Shown one piece after another: positions 1 to 8,610 of a DNA stretch of 64,000 bases; positions within the stretch are counted from its first letter, which is position 1; the number at the start of each line of letters is the position of its first letter. The position numbers and the translations under genes were made by a program. A model generated the notes under the pieces. It saw nothing but the letters and a program-made list of their open reading frames with translations. It did no database searches and had not been told where the DNA came from. Source of the stretch: Pseudoalteromonas sp. NC201 (GTDB lineage Bacteria > Pseudomonadota > Gammaproteobacteria > Enterobacterales > Alteromonadaceae). Location of the stretch: assembly GCF_002850255.1 (NCBI RefSeq), contig NZ_CP022522.1:624097-688096 (forward strand). Reading direction: 5' to 3'.

Positions 1-195
1 GGTGCTGACGGTGGTTACGCTGCTAAGTCTCTAGGTGACAATGCATCTAACGCTGTATCAAGCAACGCTCGTCACACGCTAACATTCACTGTTACAGCTC
101 CTAGAGATTCTGTACACGGTGTATCTGTACAGCGTATCACTGGCGGTGTTGACCGTGTAATGCCAGTTCTTGACCAAAACGAGTGGTCACAATAA
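1..195 (+). CDS. 3' end of an abundant, probably secreted protein (partial)
   Basis: Only the last 64 codons are inside the window; the frame is open from base 1 and stops with TAA at 193-195. The tail is rich in Val, Thr, Ser and Gly and ends in DQNEWSQ, with no cysteine and no membrane segment. Codon choice is strongly biased (GGT, GCT, CGT, AAC, GTT/GTA), unlike the genes that follow, and a strong terminator comes directly after it; both suggest very high expression. Lying next to a complete type II secretion-like operon, it could be that system's substrate, for example an S-layer protein such as the Slr4 family described in Pseudoalteromonas. That identity is a guess from context and not a recognised match. 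Confidence 0.6.
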   Translation, partial: GADGGYAAKSLGDNASNAVSSNARHTLTFTVTAPRDSVHGVSVQRITGGVDRVMPVLDQNEWSQ

Positions 196-215
196 TTTAA
201 ACTAATTTAGTTTAC

Positions 216-248
216 TAAAAACCCTCGCGAATGCGGGGGTTTTTTTTT
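216..248 (+). terminator. Rho-independent terminator
   Basis: ACCCTCGC at 221-228 pairs with GCGGGGGT at 233-240 around a GAAT loop and is followed by a run of nine T. It ends transcription of the upstream highly expressed gene. An ATG at 231 lies inside the hairpin and is not a credible start for the next gene. Confidence 0.9.
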
Positions 249-260
249 AAGGTTGAAGTA

Positions 261-977
261 ATGAAGAAGTTAATTTTACCAACATTTTTTATGGCTCTGG
301 CAGGCTGCCAACCAGCGGATAATAGCGCTGAGCTGAGGCAAGAAATTGAAAAGCTAAAATCAAATCAGCAACAAATTGCTGTGCGTATTGGTATGGCCGA
401 ATTGGTTAAGCCTGACACTTTAGTTGTAGCAGAAGATGCAAAATGGATTGGTAATAAAGACGCAAATATTGTGGTAATGGAGTATACCGACTTACACTGT
501 CCTTTCTGTAAAAAGTATCAACAGAATGTATGGCCTGAATTTAAAGAAACATTTGTAGATAGTGGTAAAGTGGCCTACGTTGCGCGGGAATTCCCATTAG
601 CACAGATCCACCCTAACGCTCCATTTGCTGCTGTGGCACTCAAATGTGCAGATAAGCAAGGTCAATATGAAGAAGTAAAGAACTACTTATTCGAACTAGG
701 CAATGACCTATCTAACGATACAACTGCAGAAATGGCAGAAAAGTTTGGTTTAGATAAAGAAAAGCTGGACGCATGCGTAGTTGATAAAGAAGTACATGCA
801 GCAATTGATACTTCTTTACAAGAAGCTGCATTGTTAGGTTTAAAATCAACACCAACCTTTGTTATTGGTAAACAAGTAGACGGTAAAATTGAAGATTATC
901 GAATTGTGGTTGGTGCTGGCGAAATTACAAAATTAAGCAGTGTGATCGACACTTTAAGCTCAGCAAAGCTGGACTAA
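261..977 (+). CDS. DsbA-like thioredoxin-fold lipoprotein
   Basis: 238 residues from ATG 261; an ATG at 231 lies inside the terminator and is rejected. Residues 1-16 form a lipoprotein signal (MALAGC, lipid-accepting Cys16). A short coiled segment (about 23-45) leads into a DsbA/DsbG-type thioredoxin fold with the redox motif CPFC at 80-83 and a cis-proline motif STPTF near residue 206. The family catalyses or repairs disulfides in the periplasm. The gene sits 65 bases upstream of gspG, so it may serve the secretion system or its substrate; that link is inferred from position only. Two further cysteines (in LKCADK and LDACVV) resemble those of the DsbA-family helical insert. Confidence 0.85.
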   Translation: MKKLILPTFFMALAGCQPADNSAELRQEIEKLKSNQQQIAVRIGMAELVKPDTLVVAEDAKWIGNKDANIVVMEYTDLHCPFCKKYQQNVWPEFKETFVDSGKVAYVAREFPLAQIHPNAPFAAVALKCADKQGQYEEVKNYLFELGNDLSNDTTAEMAEKFGLDKEKLDACVVDKEVHAAIDTSLQEAALLGLKSTPTFVIGKQVDGKIEDYRIVVGAGEITKLSSVIDTLSSAKLD

Positions 978-1042
978 AAAAATCACTATGGTAGATTGTG
1001 CGGGGGCTAATTGCCCCTGTTGTTATTTCTGGAGAATGCAAA

Positions 1043-1453
1043 GTGACTAATAAAAGTAAGGCCATTAAAGGCTTCACCCTAGTTGAATTGTTAATTGTAA
1101 TGGTTATCCTCGGATTGCTGGCCTCAGTGATCGCGCCAAGGATGTTTAGTAAAGTAGATTCAGCTCGTGAGGCAAGTGCCAGAGCGCAGATGCAAGTATT
1201 ATCCACCGCATTGGACGCATATAGACTCGATCTTGGCTACTATCCAAATAGTTTGGACGATCTCGTTCAAAGTGATTTACCTCAGTGGGACGGCCCTTAC
1301 TTCTCTAAAGCTATTCCCAAAGATCCATGGAATAATGCCTATTTATACGAACGCAAAGCAAATGAGCAAGGCAGAGAAGATTTTCAGCTAAAAAGCTTAG
1401 GTCGTGATGGCAAGTTGGGCGGTGAAGGTGAAGATGCAGACGTGGAACTCTAA
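1043..1453 (+). CDS. gspG: Type II secretion major pseudopilin GspG
   Basis: 136 residues starting at GTG 1043, chosen because GGAG lies eight bases upstream at 1031-1034; a further in-frame GTG at 998 is unsupported. A short basic leader ends in G10, followed by FTLVELLIVMVILGLLAS, the class III prepilin signal with Glu at mature position +5. The C-terminal half has the GspG features KDPWNNAYLY and LGRDGKLGGEGEDAD, the calcium-binding end of major pseudopilins. The product is processed by prepilin peptidase and polymerises into the periplasmic pseudopilus. It is first in the operon here, whereas canonical gsp operons place G after F. Confidence 0.93.
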   Translation: MTNKSKAIKGFTLVELLIVMVILGLLASVIAPRMFSKVDSAREASARAQMQVLSTALDAYRLDLGYYPNSLDDLVQSDLPQWDGPYFSKAIPKDPWNNAYLYERKANEQGREDFQLKSLGRDGKLGGEGEDADVEL

Positions 1454-3098
1454 GGTTAAGTCTTGGGTAGAAAATAATGTTATCTTAGAGCCTGGAAGAC
1501 TAGAACAGGCTGAACGATTTTTAATCGACACCGATGATAAGTTAGATACATTGTTGATTAACTCTGGATGGCTAGATGAAGAAAAAATTCCAAACCTTTA
1601 TGCATCTTTGCTAGGTTGTAAAGTGTGGCAGGGGATCCCTGAGTACTCAGATGATGCACTAGCGGCATTAGAATCAATCAATGTTGAGTTTTTGTTGAAT
1701 AATGACTTTATACCTTTAAATGCAAGTCAAAAATGTATAGAGGTTGGCTTTAGCAATCCACATTGTCCGCATGTCATCGACTATTTAAGATTACTAAATG
1801 CCGAAGTGGTTTTTTATGTGCTATCGAGCAAAGAGATTGAACTGCTCAAAGAGCATTGTAAAACGTTTATCTTTAAGCATGAAGTGACACCAGTAAATGC
1901 TGAAAACCTTAACGCGCTTAAAGAGCTTGCATTAGGCGCTCCTACTGTCAACTTGGTAAACAGTCTAATCAATAAAGGCGTTAGGCTTGGTGCATCGGAT
2001 TTACATATTGAACCTGTCGATGGTCGATATCGAGCACGTTACAGAATTGACGGTATTTTAAAAGAAGCAGAACCGATCCCTAATAGCTTACAGCTTGCAG
2101 TTGTATCTAGGATAAAGATATTGTCGGGTATGGATATTGCTGAGAAGCGAAGACCACAAGACGGAAAGATTGCAATGAAGGCGGGGGCGACAGATTTAGA
2201 TATCCGCTGTTCAACACTTCCTCTAGGGGAAGGCGAAAGTATAGTAATGCGGTTTTTGATTAAAAGTGCTGTACGCTTCAATTTGTCAAATCTAGGATAT
2301 TCTGAAGATTTGATTGAAAAGATCAATGCTGATATCAAGAAGACGTCAGGAGTGATACTTATGACCGGTCCTACCGGTTCTGGTAAAACAACCTCTCTAT
2401 ACTCATTCCTAAGTCAGATAAATAGTCCTGATGTTAAAATTGTCACATTAGAGGATCCAATCGAATATCAGCTTCCCGGTGTTAATCAAGTTCAAGTCAA
2501 TGCAGAGATTGGCTATGACTTCTCGACGGGTCTACGTAGTATTGTTCGTCAAGATCCAGACGTTATCATGGTTGGTGAAATACGGGACAATGAAACAGCA
2601 AAAATTGCGCTACAATCAGCTCTGACTGGTCACTTAGTATTTAGTACTGTGCATACCAACGACGCTCCGTCAGCCTACACGCGGTTGCTAGATTTAGGGA
2701 TCCAAGAATATCTTTTAAATGCAGGCCTTGTTTCTATTATGGCGCAGCGTTTAGCGAGAAAGCTTTGCGAGCATTGTAAAGAACCTCTGTCTGCGCAAGA
2801 GTCTGAGTTTTTAGTATCAAAATATGGCTTAGATAAGTTAGGCGAGAAATCCATTTCTTTATTTAAACCGTCGGCTTGCTCCCATTGCGAGCAAACAGGT
2901 TATCAAGGGCGAGTAGCCTTTTTGGAGTATTTACCCTGCGATAGTGACGTAAAGAGAATGGCAAAAGATGAAAAGCTTTTAGACAACTTATATGAACTGA
3001 TGAAACAAAAACATCTAAGAACGTTAAAGGAAGACGGCTTTCTCAAAGCAATCCAAGGGATCACGACAATTGATGAAGTGTTAAGGGTGGCTGGGTGA
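1434..3098 (+). CDS. gspE: Type II secretion assembly ATPase GspE
   Basis: 554 residues from ATG 1434, which is preceded by a GGTGAAGG-type ribosome site and overlaps gspG by 20 bases; an ATG at 1404 is possible but deeper in gspG. An N-terminal N1E-like domain is followed by the secretion ATPase core: Walker A GPTGSGKT at 312-319, a Walker B/His-box region (VGEIRDNETA, TVHTND) and a tetracysteine zinc motif, CEHC at 445-448 and CSHC at 482-485, diagnostic of GspE/PilB-type ATPases. It drives pseudopilus assembly at the cytoplasmic face of the inner membrane with GspL and GspF. The overlap with both neighbours implies translational coupling. Confidence 0.95.
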   Translation: MQTWNSKVKSWVENNVILEPGRLEQAERFLIDTDDKLDTLLINSGWLDEEKIPNLYASLLGCKVWQGIPEYSDDALAALESINVEFLLNNDFIPLNASQKCIEVGFSNPHCPHVIDYLRLLNAEVVFYVLSSKEIELLKEHCKTFIFKHEVTPVNAENLNALKELALGAPTVNLVNSLINKGVRLGASDLHIEPVDGRYRARYRIDGILKEAEPIPNSLQLAVVSRIKILSGMDIAEKRRPQDGKIAMKAGATDLDIRCSTLPLGEGESIVMRFLIKSAVRFNLSNLGYSEDLIEKINADIKKTSGVILMTGPTGSGKTTSLYSFLSQINSPDVKIVTLEDPIEYQLPGVNQVQVNAEIGYDFSTGLRSIVRQDPDVIMVGEIRDNETAKIALQSALTGHLVFSTVHTNDAPSAYTRLLDLGIQEYLLNAGLVSIMAQRLARKLCEHCKEPLSAQESEFLVSKYGLDKLGEKSISLFKPSACSHCEQTGYQGRVAFLEYLPCDSDVKRMAKDEKLLDNLYELMKQKHLRTLKEDGFLKAIQGITTIDEVLRVAG

Positions 3099-4285
3099 GT
3101 AAGTCCTTCAAATATAAAGTTGTTAATGAGTCAGGTATGGTGGAACAGGGTGAAGTCCATGCCACCAGTTTAGCTTCGGCGCAAGCTAAATTGGAAGAAG
3201 ACTTTAAACTTGTGTTATCAGTAAAAGAAAATAGTACGCTTTTTGAACGTAACCGAGTCAGCTTGAAAGAACTTGAAGAAGCGACTAGTCAGCTTGCGAC
3301 ACTGTTACATAATGGCCTACGAATTGATAAAGCGATAGCCGTACTTGCTCAAGCAAGCAGTAGCTCAGCGATAGGGGGAGTTTGGCGTCAGGTATTATCT
3401 GATTTGAAGCATGGCGGTTCTCTTAGTGATTCGCTAGCAGATAAGCCTAATGTTTTTCCTAAGCTATTCGTTGAAATGACAAAGATTGGTGAAAGTACTG
3501 GAACACTACCCTTAGTATTTGAAAGATTGAGCCAGAATTTACGCTTTCAATATGAACTTAAAAGCAAGGTAATGCAGGCTGCTACCTATCCAATTTTTAT
3601 TTTGATTGTTTGTATTTTAGCTATTTGGGGCATTTTTACTTTTGTAGTACCAAGTATGTCAGCAATGTTTGAAGGGGTGGATCAAGTTCCTGAGTACACT
3701 CAATTGCTGTTAAATATGTCGAGCTGGGTTATTCAATATCAAGGCGTTATATTTGTTGCACTCATTGGTATTCCAATCGGAGTTGCATTAGCCCTGCAAA
3801 AACATCAACTGAGAACTAAGCTACTAAACTTCTTAAGTGGTTTCCCGATAGCTAAAAGTCTAATTACGTTTTCAGATCGAATTAGATTTTCTACTGCCTT
3901 GCAGCTTACGTTGGAAAGTGGCGTTAGCCTTTCGTCCAGCCTTGAATTAGCAAGTGAGACAGTTATCAACCCTCAATTGAGCGATAAGTTGAAGAAAACA
4001 AAAGTCGAGGTTTCCAGTGGTGAAAGTATTTCTGGAGCGGTAGCTAAGCTGAAGCTTTTCGATGAAATTTCGCTTTCTCTGATCACTGTTGGTGAGGAGA
4101 GCGGCAATTTAGAAATGTCGTTTTCAGAAATATCACGGAGAAGTCGACAGTCTTTCGAGCAATGGTTAATGAAATTTACAGCGCTATTGGAGCCGCTTTT
4201 AATATTGATAATGGGTGGCATTGTTGGCTCAGTCGTTATCGTTATGTTATTAAGTATTGTGTCTATGAACGATGTCTCTTTCTAA
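3095..4285 (+). CDS. gspF: Type II secretion inner-membrane platform protein GspF
   Basis: 396 residues; starts with GTG 3095 in a four-base GTGA overlap with the gspE stop. It has two T2SSF/PilC-type domains, each with a cytoplasmic helical bundle (TSQLATLLHNGLRIDKAI; FSTALQLTLESGVSLSSSLELA), and three membrane segments at roughly 165-190, 215-238 and 370-392. The paired motifs FVEMTKIGESTGTLP and LSLITVGEESGNLE are typical of the family. It forms the polytopic base of the secretion machine. Length matches canonical GspF (about 400). Confidence 0.94.
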   Translation: MSKSFKYKVVNESGMVEQGEVHATSLASAQAKLEEDFKLVLSVKENSTLFERNRVSLKELEEATSQLATLLHNGLRIDKAIAVLAQASSSSAIGGVWRQVLSDLKHGGSLSDSLADKPNVFPKLFVEMTKIGESTGTLPLVFERLSQNLRFQYELKSKVMQAATYPIFILIVCILAIWGIFTFVVPSMSAMFEGVDQVPEYTQLLLNMSSWVIQYQGVIFVALIGIPIGVALALQKHQLRTKLLNFLSGFPIAKSLITFSDRIRFSTALQLTLESGVSLSSSLELASETVINPQLSDKLKKTKVEVSSGESISGAVAKLKLFDEISLSLITVGEESGNLEMSFSEISRRSRQSFEQWLMKFTALLEPLLILIMGGIVGSVVIVMLLSIVSMNDVSF

Positions 4286-4739
4286 TAAAAAAGGTTTTAC
4301 CTTGGTGGAGCTTTTGATTGTGCTTGCGCTTGTAGGGCTTGCAAGCTCCATTGTGTTGCCAAATCTATGGGGACAGTTAGATAAAATAAGATACTTGGCA
4401 GAGAAACGGCAAGTAACGGCTTTGCTTGAGTATGCGAGACTATACGCCTTTTACAACAACCAGAGTCTGTTGATTTCAAGCCAAGAGACTTCGTTAACCA
4501 TTACCTTGCCTAAGCTTGAAACATCAGAGGTGAGCTCGGGTGAAGATGACAAGCCATCTAGCCTCGAGGACGATATTGACTCTGAAGTACCAAGTAGTCA
4601 GAGTGTTCGAATTGTAAAACAGGTGCACTTCAAACATGTAAAACTCAATGAAAAGGACTTTGAAATATCTCCTCTTTCCTATATCGCATTTAGCCATAGC
4701 AGCTTGGAACTAATAAAAGGGTCAAATGGTGAAAGCTAA
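4272..4739 (+). CDS. gspH: Minor pseudopilin, GspH-like
   Basis: 155 residues overlapping the end of gspF by 14 bases. The leader MSLSNKKG is followed by FTLVELLIVLALVGLASSIVLP, a class III prepilin signal with Glu+5. The following segment (LAEKRQVTALLEYARLYAFYNNQSLLIS) matches the GspH/FimT pattern of a long helix then a small beta domain. A Ser/Glu/Asp-rich insert (about 77-105) is unusual. Assignment to H rests on signal, size and position between F and I. Confidence 0.82.
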   Translation: MSLSNKKGFTLVELLIVLALVGLASSIVLPNLWGQLDKIRYLAEKRQVTALLEYARLYAFYNNQSLLISSQETSLTITLPKLETSEVSSGEDDKPSSLEDDIDSEVPSSQSVRIVKQVHFKHVKLNEKDFEISPLSYIAFSHSSLELIKGSNGES

Positions 4740-5130
4740 TAAAGGTATGACTCTAATTGAAGTTCTGATTGCGTCCATTTTACTATTCATCGCTATTACG
4801 AGCTTAACCTATGTTATGCGATCGTATTTCCTTTTTGAGAGTCGTCTGGATAGGAATCTTGTTCGCGCCAAAGTGGTTGAGCTAGCTTTGGACGAAATAC
4901 AATACCAATATCAATATTTAAGCAAAAACAAAGGGGAGCTTGTTGTTGATGGTATGGTTTTCAACTGGGGAGTTGAAGTTTTAGAAAAGAAGAAAGCGCA
5001 GCGTGTGATTTCAGATGAGAATGGGCAGTCCTCCGAAGTGGGTGAAATCGTCCTGTATGAGGCCACGGTTTATGATGCTCTAGATGAATATGAGGTTGCG
5101 AAGTTTAAAGATGTATTTTGGCAATTTTAA
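4726..5130 (+). CDS. gspI: Minor pseudopilin, GspI-like
   Basis: 134 residues overlapping gspH by 14 bases. MVKANKG precedes MTLIEVLIASILLFIAITSL, a prepilin signal in which Met replaces the usual Phe+1 and Glu+5 is present, as is common in GspI. The short soluble domain fits GspI length (about 120-130). Minor pseudopilins I, J and K form the tip complex that starts pseudopilus assembly. Assigned by signal, size and order. Confidence 0.8.
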   Translation: MVKANKGMTLIEVLIASILLFIAITSLTYVMRSYFLFESRLDRNLVRAKVVELALDEIQYQYQYLSKNKGELVVDGMVFNWGVEVLEKKKAQRVISDENGQSSEVGEIVLYEATVYDALDEYEVAKFKDVFWQF

Positions 5131-5812
5131 ACCAAAGCAAACAGCTTTCACGTTAGTTGAAGTACTTGTTGCGATGACTATTTTTAGTATTGTCATTGCT
5201 ATATCCGTTTCTTCTTATCGGTTTGCGCTACAACAAATGGGTAAGAAGGTCGACAAGGCAGAGGTTCGAGCTTTAGCTTCTTTAAAAGTGTTGAGGCAGC
5301 AAATGAAAGGAGTGAAACCTTACTTCGTTAGCGTTTATGATAAGCCTAGCGATATGCCGTTTTTTGTGGGCAGTCAAAAAGAAATTACTTTTATTACCGA
5401 AGCTTCATTGCTCACAAAGTCCCCTCTTTCCATCGTTAGTTTGTTCTCTACGGATCAAGGGATAAGCTATTGCGAGTTGCCATTCGGCAGCGTAGGACTG
5501 CCGGATTATAGACAAGGGAATGATCGGTGCGAAAACCCTACTGTACTCTTTGAAGGGGAGAATGTACGTTTTCGCTATTTTGGTTGGAAAGACCAGTTTG
5601 AGTTTTATAACTACTTTTCTGAATATTTTGCACCTCCAACAAAACCTAAGCCAACATGGTATAGCAATTATGATGGAAGGGAGCGAGGGATAACTCCGAT
5701 TTTTATTGAAATATTGTTTGATACAAACAACGGTGAAAGTGAGTCTTTTAAAGTACGACTACCAGAGTTTAACTACCTAGAGCGGAATACTCAAAATGCA
5801 TTTGAAGGCTAA
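5111..5812 (+). CDS. gspJ: Minor pseudopilin, GspJ-like
   Basis: 233 residues from ATG 5111; in-frame ATGs at 5084 and 5090 would add a longer leader, and none has a strong ribosome site. The leader MYFGNFKPKQTA precedes FTLVEVLVAMTIFSIVIAIS with Glu+5. The long C-terminal domain and the helix LRQQMKGVKPYFV fit GspJ. It overlaps gspI by 20 bases and gspK by 17, so the minor pseudopilins are tightly coupled in the tip-complex order I-J-K. Confidence 0.82.
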   Translation: MYFGNFKPKQTAFTLVEVLVAMTIFSIVIAISVSSYRFALQQMGKKVDKAEVRALASLKVLRQQMKGVKPYFVSVYDKPSDMPFFVGSQKEITFITEASLLTKSPLSIVSLFSTDQGISYCELPFGSVGLPDYRQGNDRCENPTVLFEGENVRFRYFGWKDQFEFYNYFSEYFAPPTKPKPTWYSNYDGRERGITPIFIEILFDTNNGESESFKVRLPEFNYLERNTQNAFEG

Positions 5813-6635
5813 AAATGACGGTGCGGCACTGCTAATCGTTCTTATGATTTCAGCCTGCCTAGCAGCTATTATGATGTTTTTTTCTACTCAAGGGCAGTTA
5901 ACCAATAATTATACTGAGATTTTGAAAAATAGAAGCAATGTTGAACTTGAGGTACACTCCATCCAGTCCGAGTTAGTATTTGAATTAATTACAACACCAC
6001 TGAGTGTACTTGGGCCAACGAGTAGTTCGGGTGAGCAATTTACTGATAGTACATTTTTCGACAATATCAACGGTAAACCCTTTAAATATCGAGATTACGA
6101 CATTGTAGTACAGGATCTGTTCGGTGTAGTTTCATTAATGCCATTTGATGAAAAGCGATTTCGGCAGCTTATTTTACGTGAAACAACGCCTGAAAATTTG
6201 CAAACTATTATGGACAGGCTTGACGATTGGCAGGATAAGGATGATTTAGTGAGGTTAGAGGGAGCTGAAAAGGGTGACTACGAGCAACCATTTCTGCCAG
6301 CAAACAAAACAATTCAAAGCAAGCAAGAATTACGTTATATCTTAGGTGATGAGTCGCTTTTTGAAAAAGTTGCAGGCAATCTTGTGATGTATGGTTCGCC
6401 GTACCTTGTTCGACAATTTGCACCAAGCAATTTATACTCCGTGCTTGGCTTTTCCAACAATAGCGACACCTCAGGCAGCGCAGAAAGTGGAAATGAGAGG
6501 GTATACCCTAGTGGTCGTTTTAAGATAAAAATTTTGTCTAGAACCAATTCAAATTATGCCAAGCAATTTGTTTTTTACAGAGGGGTTGGCTCGATACGCC
6601 CTTACTTTATTAGTAATGAGAAGTTAGTTTTTTAA
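5796..6635 (+). CDS. gspK: Minor pseudopilin, GspK-like
   Basis: 279 residues. The N-terminal hydrophobic segment GAALLIVLMISACLAAIMMF lacks the Glu+5 present in the other pseudopilins, a known trait of GspK, which caps the pseudopilus. The central region has the GspK helical-domain pattern RLDDWQDKDDLVRLEGAE followed by KTIQSKQELRYILG. It is somewhat shorter than typical GspK (about 320). Starts at ATG 5796 inside the gspJ end. Confidence 0.85.
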   Translation: MHLKAKNDGAALLIVLMISACLAAIMMFFSTQGQLTNNYTEILKNRSNVELEVHSIQSELVFELITTPLSVLGPTSSSGEQFTDSTFFDNINGKPFKYRDYDIVVQDLFGVVSLMPFDEKRFRQLILRETTPENLQTIMDRLDDWQDKDDLVRLEGAEKGDYEQPFLPANKTIQSKQELRYILGDESLFEKVAGNLVMYGSPYLVRQFAPSNLYSVLGFSNNSDTSGSAESGNERVYPSGRFKIKILSRTNSNYAKQFVFYRGVGSIRPYFISNEKLVF

Positions 6636-6637
6636 AT

Positions 6638-7594
6638 ATGCATGAGAATCTGAAAAAGCTAGGCTCAGTCAACGCGTTACTGTGGTTGAAGTACACCATC
6701 AATGCGGCTGGAGAGTTGGAATCTACAGAACGAAAAAAGCCCTCGTTTGCGTTAGGGACAGCATGTGTTGTTGCTCGGCAGCAGCTTTGGGTAATTGAAA
6801 GAACATATGCGCTTAAGCTGCTTCCGGAATTAAAGAACCTTATCAACGCAGAGAAAGCGACTAAATTACCGCTGAAAGGTGAGGTATTTTGGCAATTTCG
6901 TCTGCTTAGTGACGCCAAAAAATTCAAGCTCACTTTTTTTGTCTTGCCGTCAGCGGCCAAAGAGCAAATTCCTGATGACTGTTTATATATTATACCTGAG
7001 CATGATCGGGTGGAAGATGAGTCGCCATTTGCACTCTTAAGTACTGAAGGAAGCACTCAAACTGAATTATTAAAGACTGCGGACACCCTATCTTATACTG
7101 ACCTATTCAGTTTACGAACAAAAACTCAGGTCAGTAAAGCAACACAAAAAATGAGTAATAAAACGTTGGGGATTGCGCTGTCAGCGCTCGCAGGGGCCGC
7201 TCTGTTGTCTACTTCTCTCTATACTGAATACAAATTATCGACACTACAAGCACTGAAGTTAGCGAATGAACCAGTGGTTGATGAGGCATTATTAAAACGA
7301 AAGACCTTGGATGGTCGAGGGGCGCAAATTGAAGGATTAACAGTGTTTTTTGCAGAAAACCCGAATGTATTGAATAAGTTAGCTTTAATTGATACTGGGG
7401 ATATAGAGGTGATGTACGATCAAGTTGTTATTATTCCAACAGGCGCACAGCTCCGAGGAAGGACTGCGAATGCCACTGCTTTGCTACAAAAGTATAGTGA
7501 AGCGGAACATGTATCAGAAGCAAAGTTTACTAGGGCGTTAATCAAACATAACTCAGGTAAAGAAATATTCTCAATACAGGTAGATTGGAAATGA
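6638..7594 (+). CDS. gspL: GspL-like inner-membrane assembly protein
   Basis: 318 residues, shorter than usual GspL (about 400). A cytoplasmic domain (1-170) is followed by one membrane helix at about 175-193 (LGIALSALAGAALLSTS) and a periplasmic domain, the GspL topology; in canonical systems the cytoplasmic part binds GspE. Sequence resemblance to GspL is weak by eye, and the call leans on position between K and M, topology and the ATGA overlap with the next gene. The membrane-proximal periplasmic part would be expected to adopt the ferredoxin-like fold of GspL/PilN. Confidence 0.65.
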   Translation: MHENLKKLGSVNALLWLKYTINAAGELESTERKKPSFALGTACVVARQQLWVIERTYALKLLPELKNLINAEKATKLPLKGEVFWQFRLLSDAKKFKLTFFVLPSAAKEQIPDDCLYIIPEHDRVEDESPFALLSTEGSTQTELLKTADTLSYTDLFSLRTKTQVSKATQKMSNKTLGIALSALAGAALLSTSLYTEYKLSTLQALKLANEPVVDEALLKRKTLDGRGAQIEGLTVFFAENPNVLNKLALIDTGDIEVMYDQVVIIPTGAQLRGRTANATALLQKYSEAEHVSEAKFTRALIKHNSGKEIFSIQVDWK

Positions 7595-8133
7595 GTGCGC
7601 AGTTAACACCAAAAGCAAAGTTAGGCTTAGTAGCGATCATAGGGATCCTTGTGTTGGAATTTTTTGTCTTTCCTTGGTGGGATTGGGTAGCTGATAAAAG
7701 AAGAGAAATTGATAGCCTTAATCAATTAATAAGCAAACAACAGAAGGTAATAACGTCCGTTGATCTATTAGACGAGAAACAAAAGCGCTTTGAAGCTGAA
7801 CTGCAAACATTTGCCAACCTTCCCCGTTTGAAAAAAGACGATAATGTGAGCTTGATTTGGTTAAAAGCAATTGATGATGCAACTGCGGAACTCGAAATAG
7901 AAGTTAATAATAAATCTCCAAAGCGAGCGGTAAAAATAAATGATGGTTACTCAGCTTTTACAGGAAATTTGCACGTAGAAGGGCCGCTTAATCAGATCAT
8001 TGCGCTGCTAGATAGTTTAGAAAACATAGAAAAAGGAAAAAAGGTGAGACAGGTATCTTTTTTCCAAGAAATTGCTAATCAAGGATTTGCAACGGCAAAC
8101 ATTGAATTTGTGCAGGTGTATTCAACATTATGA
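7591..8133 (+). CDS. gspM: GspM/PilO-like inner-membrane protein
   Basis: 180 residues from ATG 7591 (ATGA overlap with the previous stop; a TTG at 7585 is less likely). A short cytoplasmic tail, one membrane helix at about 11-31 (LGLVAIIGILVLEFFVFPWW), a coiled-coil stretch (about 35-75) and a small periplasmic domain match GspM and PilO. These proteins pair with GspL/PilN in the inner-membrane platform. The family is poorly conserved in sequence, so the call depends on topology and gene order. Confidence 0.65.
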   Translation: MSAQLTPKAKLGLVAIIGILVLEFFVFPWWDWVADKRREIDSLNQLISKQQKVITSVDLLDEKQKRFEAELQTFANLPRLKKDDNVSLIWLKAIDDATAELEIEVNNKSPKRAVKINDGYSAFTGNLHVEGPLNQIIALLDSLENIEKGKKVRQVSFFQEIANQGFATANIEFVQVYSTL

Positions 8134-8609
8134 GAAACTTAGCCATTTTTTTTACGGCGTTAATTTTTGCCTGTTATTTGTTTATATCGTACATCATAAG
8201 CCTTCAAAGCTCGTATGAAGAGGTTAATTTAAACAACGAACTTGACCAAAACCAGAAAGCAAAAGTGACGTTTGAGAAGTTTGAACCAAAACGTTTCGCA
8301 GATTTTTTTAATGTTGAATACAAAAAAATCGAAAAAGTACAAAGTAATGAAAAGAAAGTCACAGAGGTAAAGGTTTCACCTATCGCAATATATGTAACCG
8401 GTGGAAAATCTCAGGCGCTGCTTAGGGTCACGGGTGACAATATTAATGAGATAAAACCAGTCTCAATTGGTGAATCATTTTTCCATTATACAGTTAATGA
8501 TATTATTGCAGGTTCAGTTATTATATCTGATGGTAATAATATCAGCATTGAAATGTATAAAAGTGTTCTATTAGAGGTTGAAGTATCCCCACAAGCTGGA
8601 GACGTTTAA
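8130..8609 (+). CDS. Short GspC/PilP-like periplasmic connector
   Basis: 159 residues. One N-terminal membrane helix (about 5-25) is followed by a polar linker and a small domain (about 85-150: YVTGGKSQALLRVTG, IKPVSIGESFFHYTVNDI, GSVIISDGNNISIEMYK) that reads like the homology region of GspC or PilP, which contacts the secretin. There is no PDZ or coiled-coil domain, so it is about half the length of canonical GspC. It lies immediately upstream of the secretin, as gspC and pilP do. GspC identity is an inference; GspN is the main alternative. Confidence 0.55.
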   Translation: MRNLAIFFTALIFACYLFISYIISLQSSYEEVNLNNELDQNQKAKVTFEKFEPKRFADFFNVEYKKIEKVQSNEKKVTEVKVSPIAIYVTGGKSQALLRVTGDNINEIKPVSIGESFFHYTVNDIIAGSVIISDGNNISIEMYKSVLLEVEVSPQAGDV

Positions 8610-8610
8610 A

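Noticed and set aside
231..260. Upstream ATG extending the DsbA-like protein
   Set aside because: It lies in the terminator hairpin and would disrupt the lipoprotein signal; ATG 261 gives a clean signal peptide.
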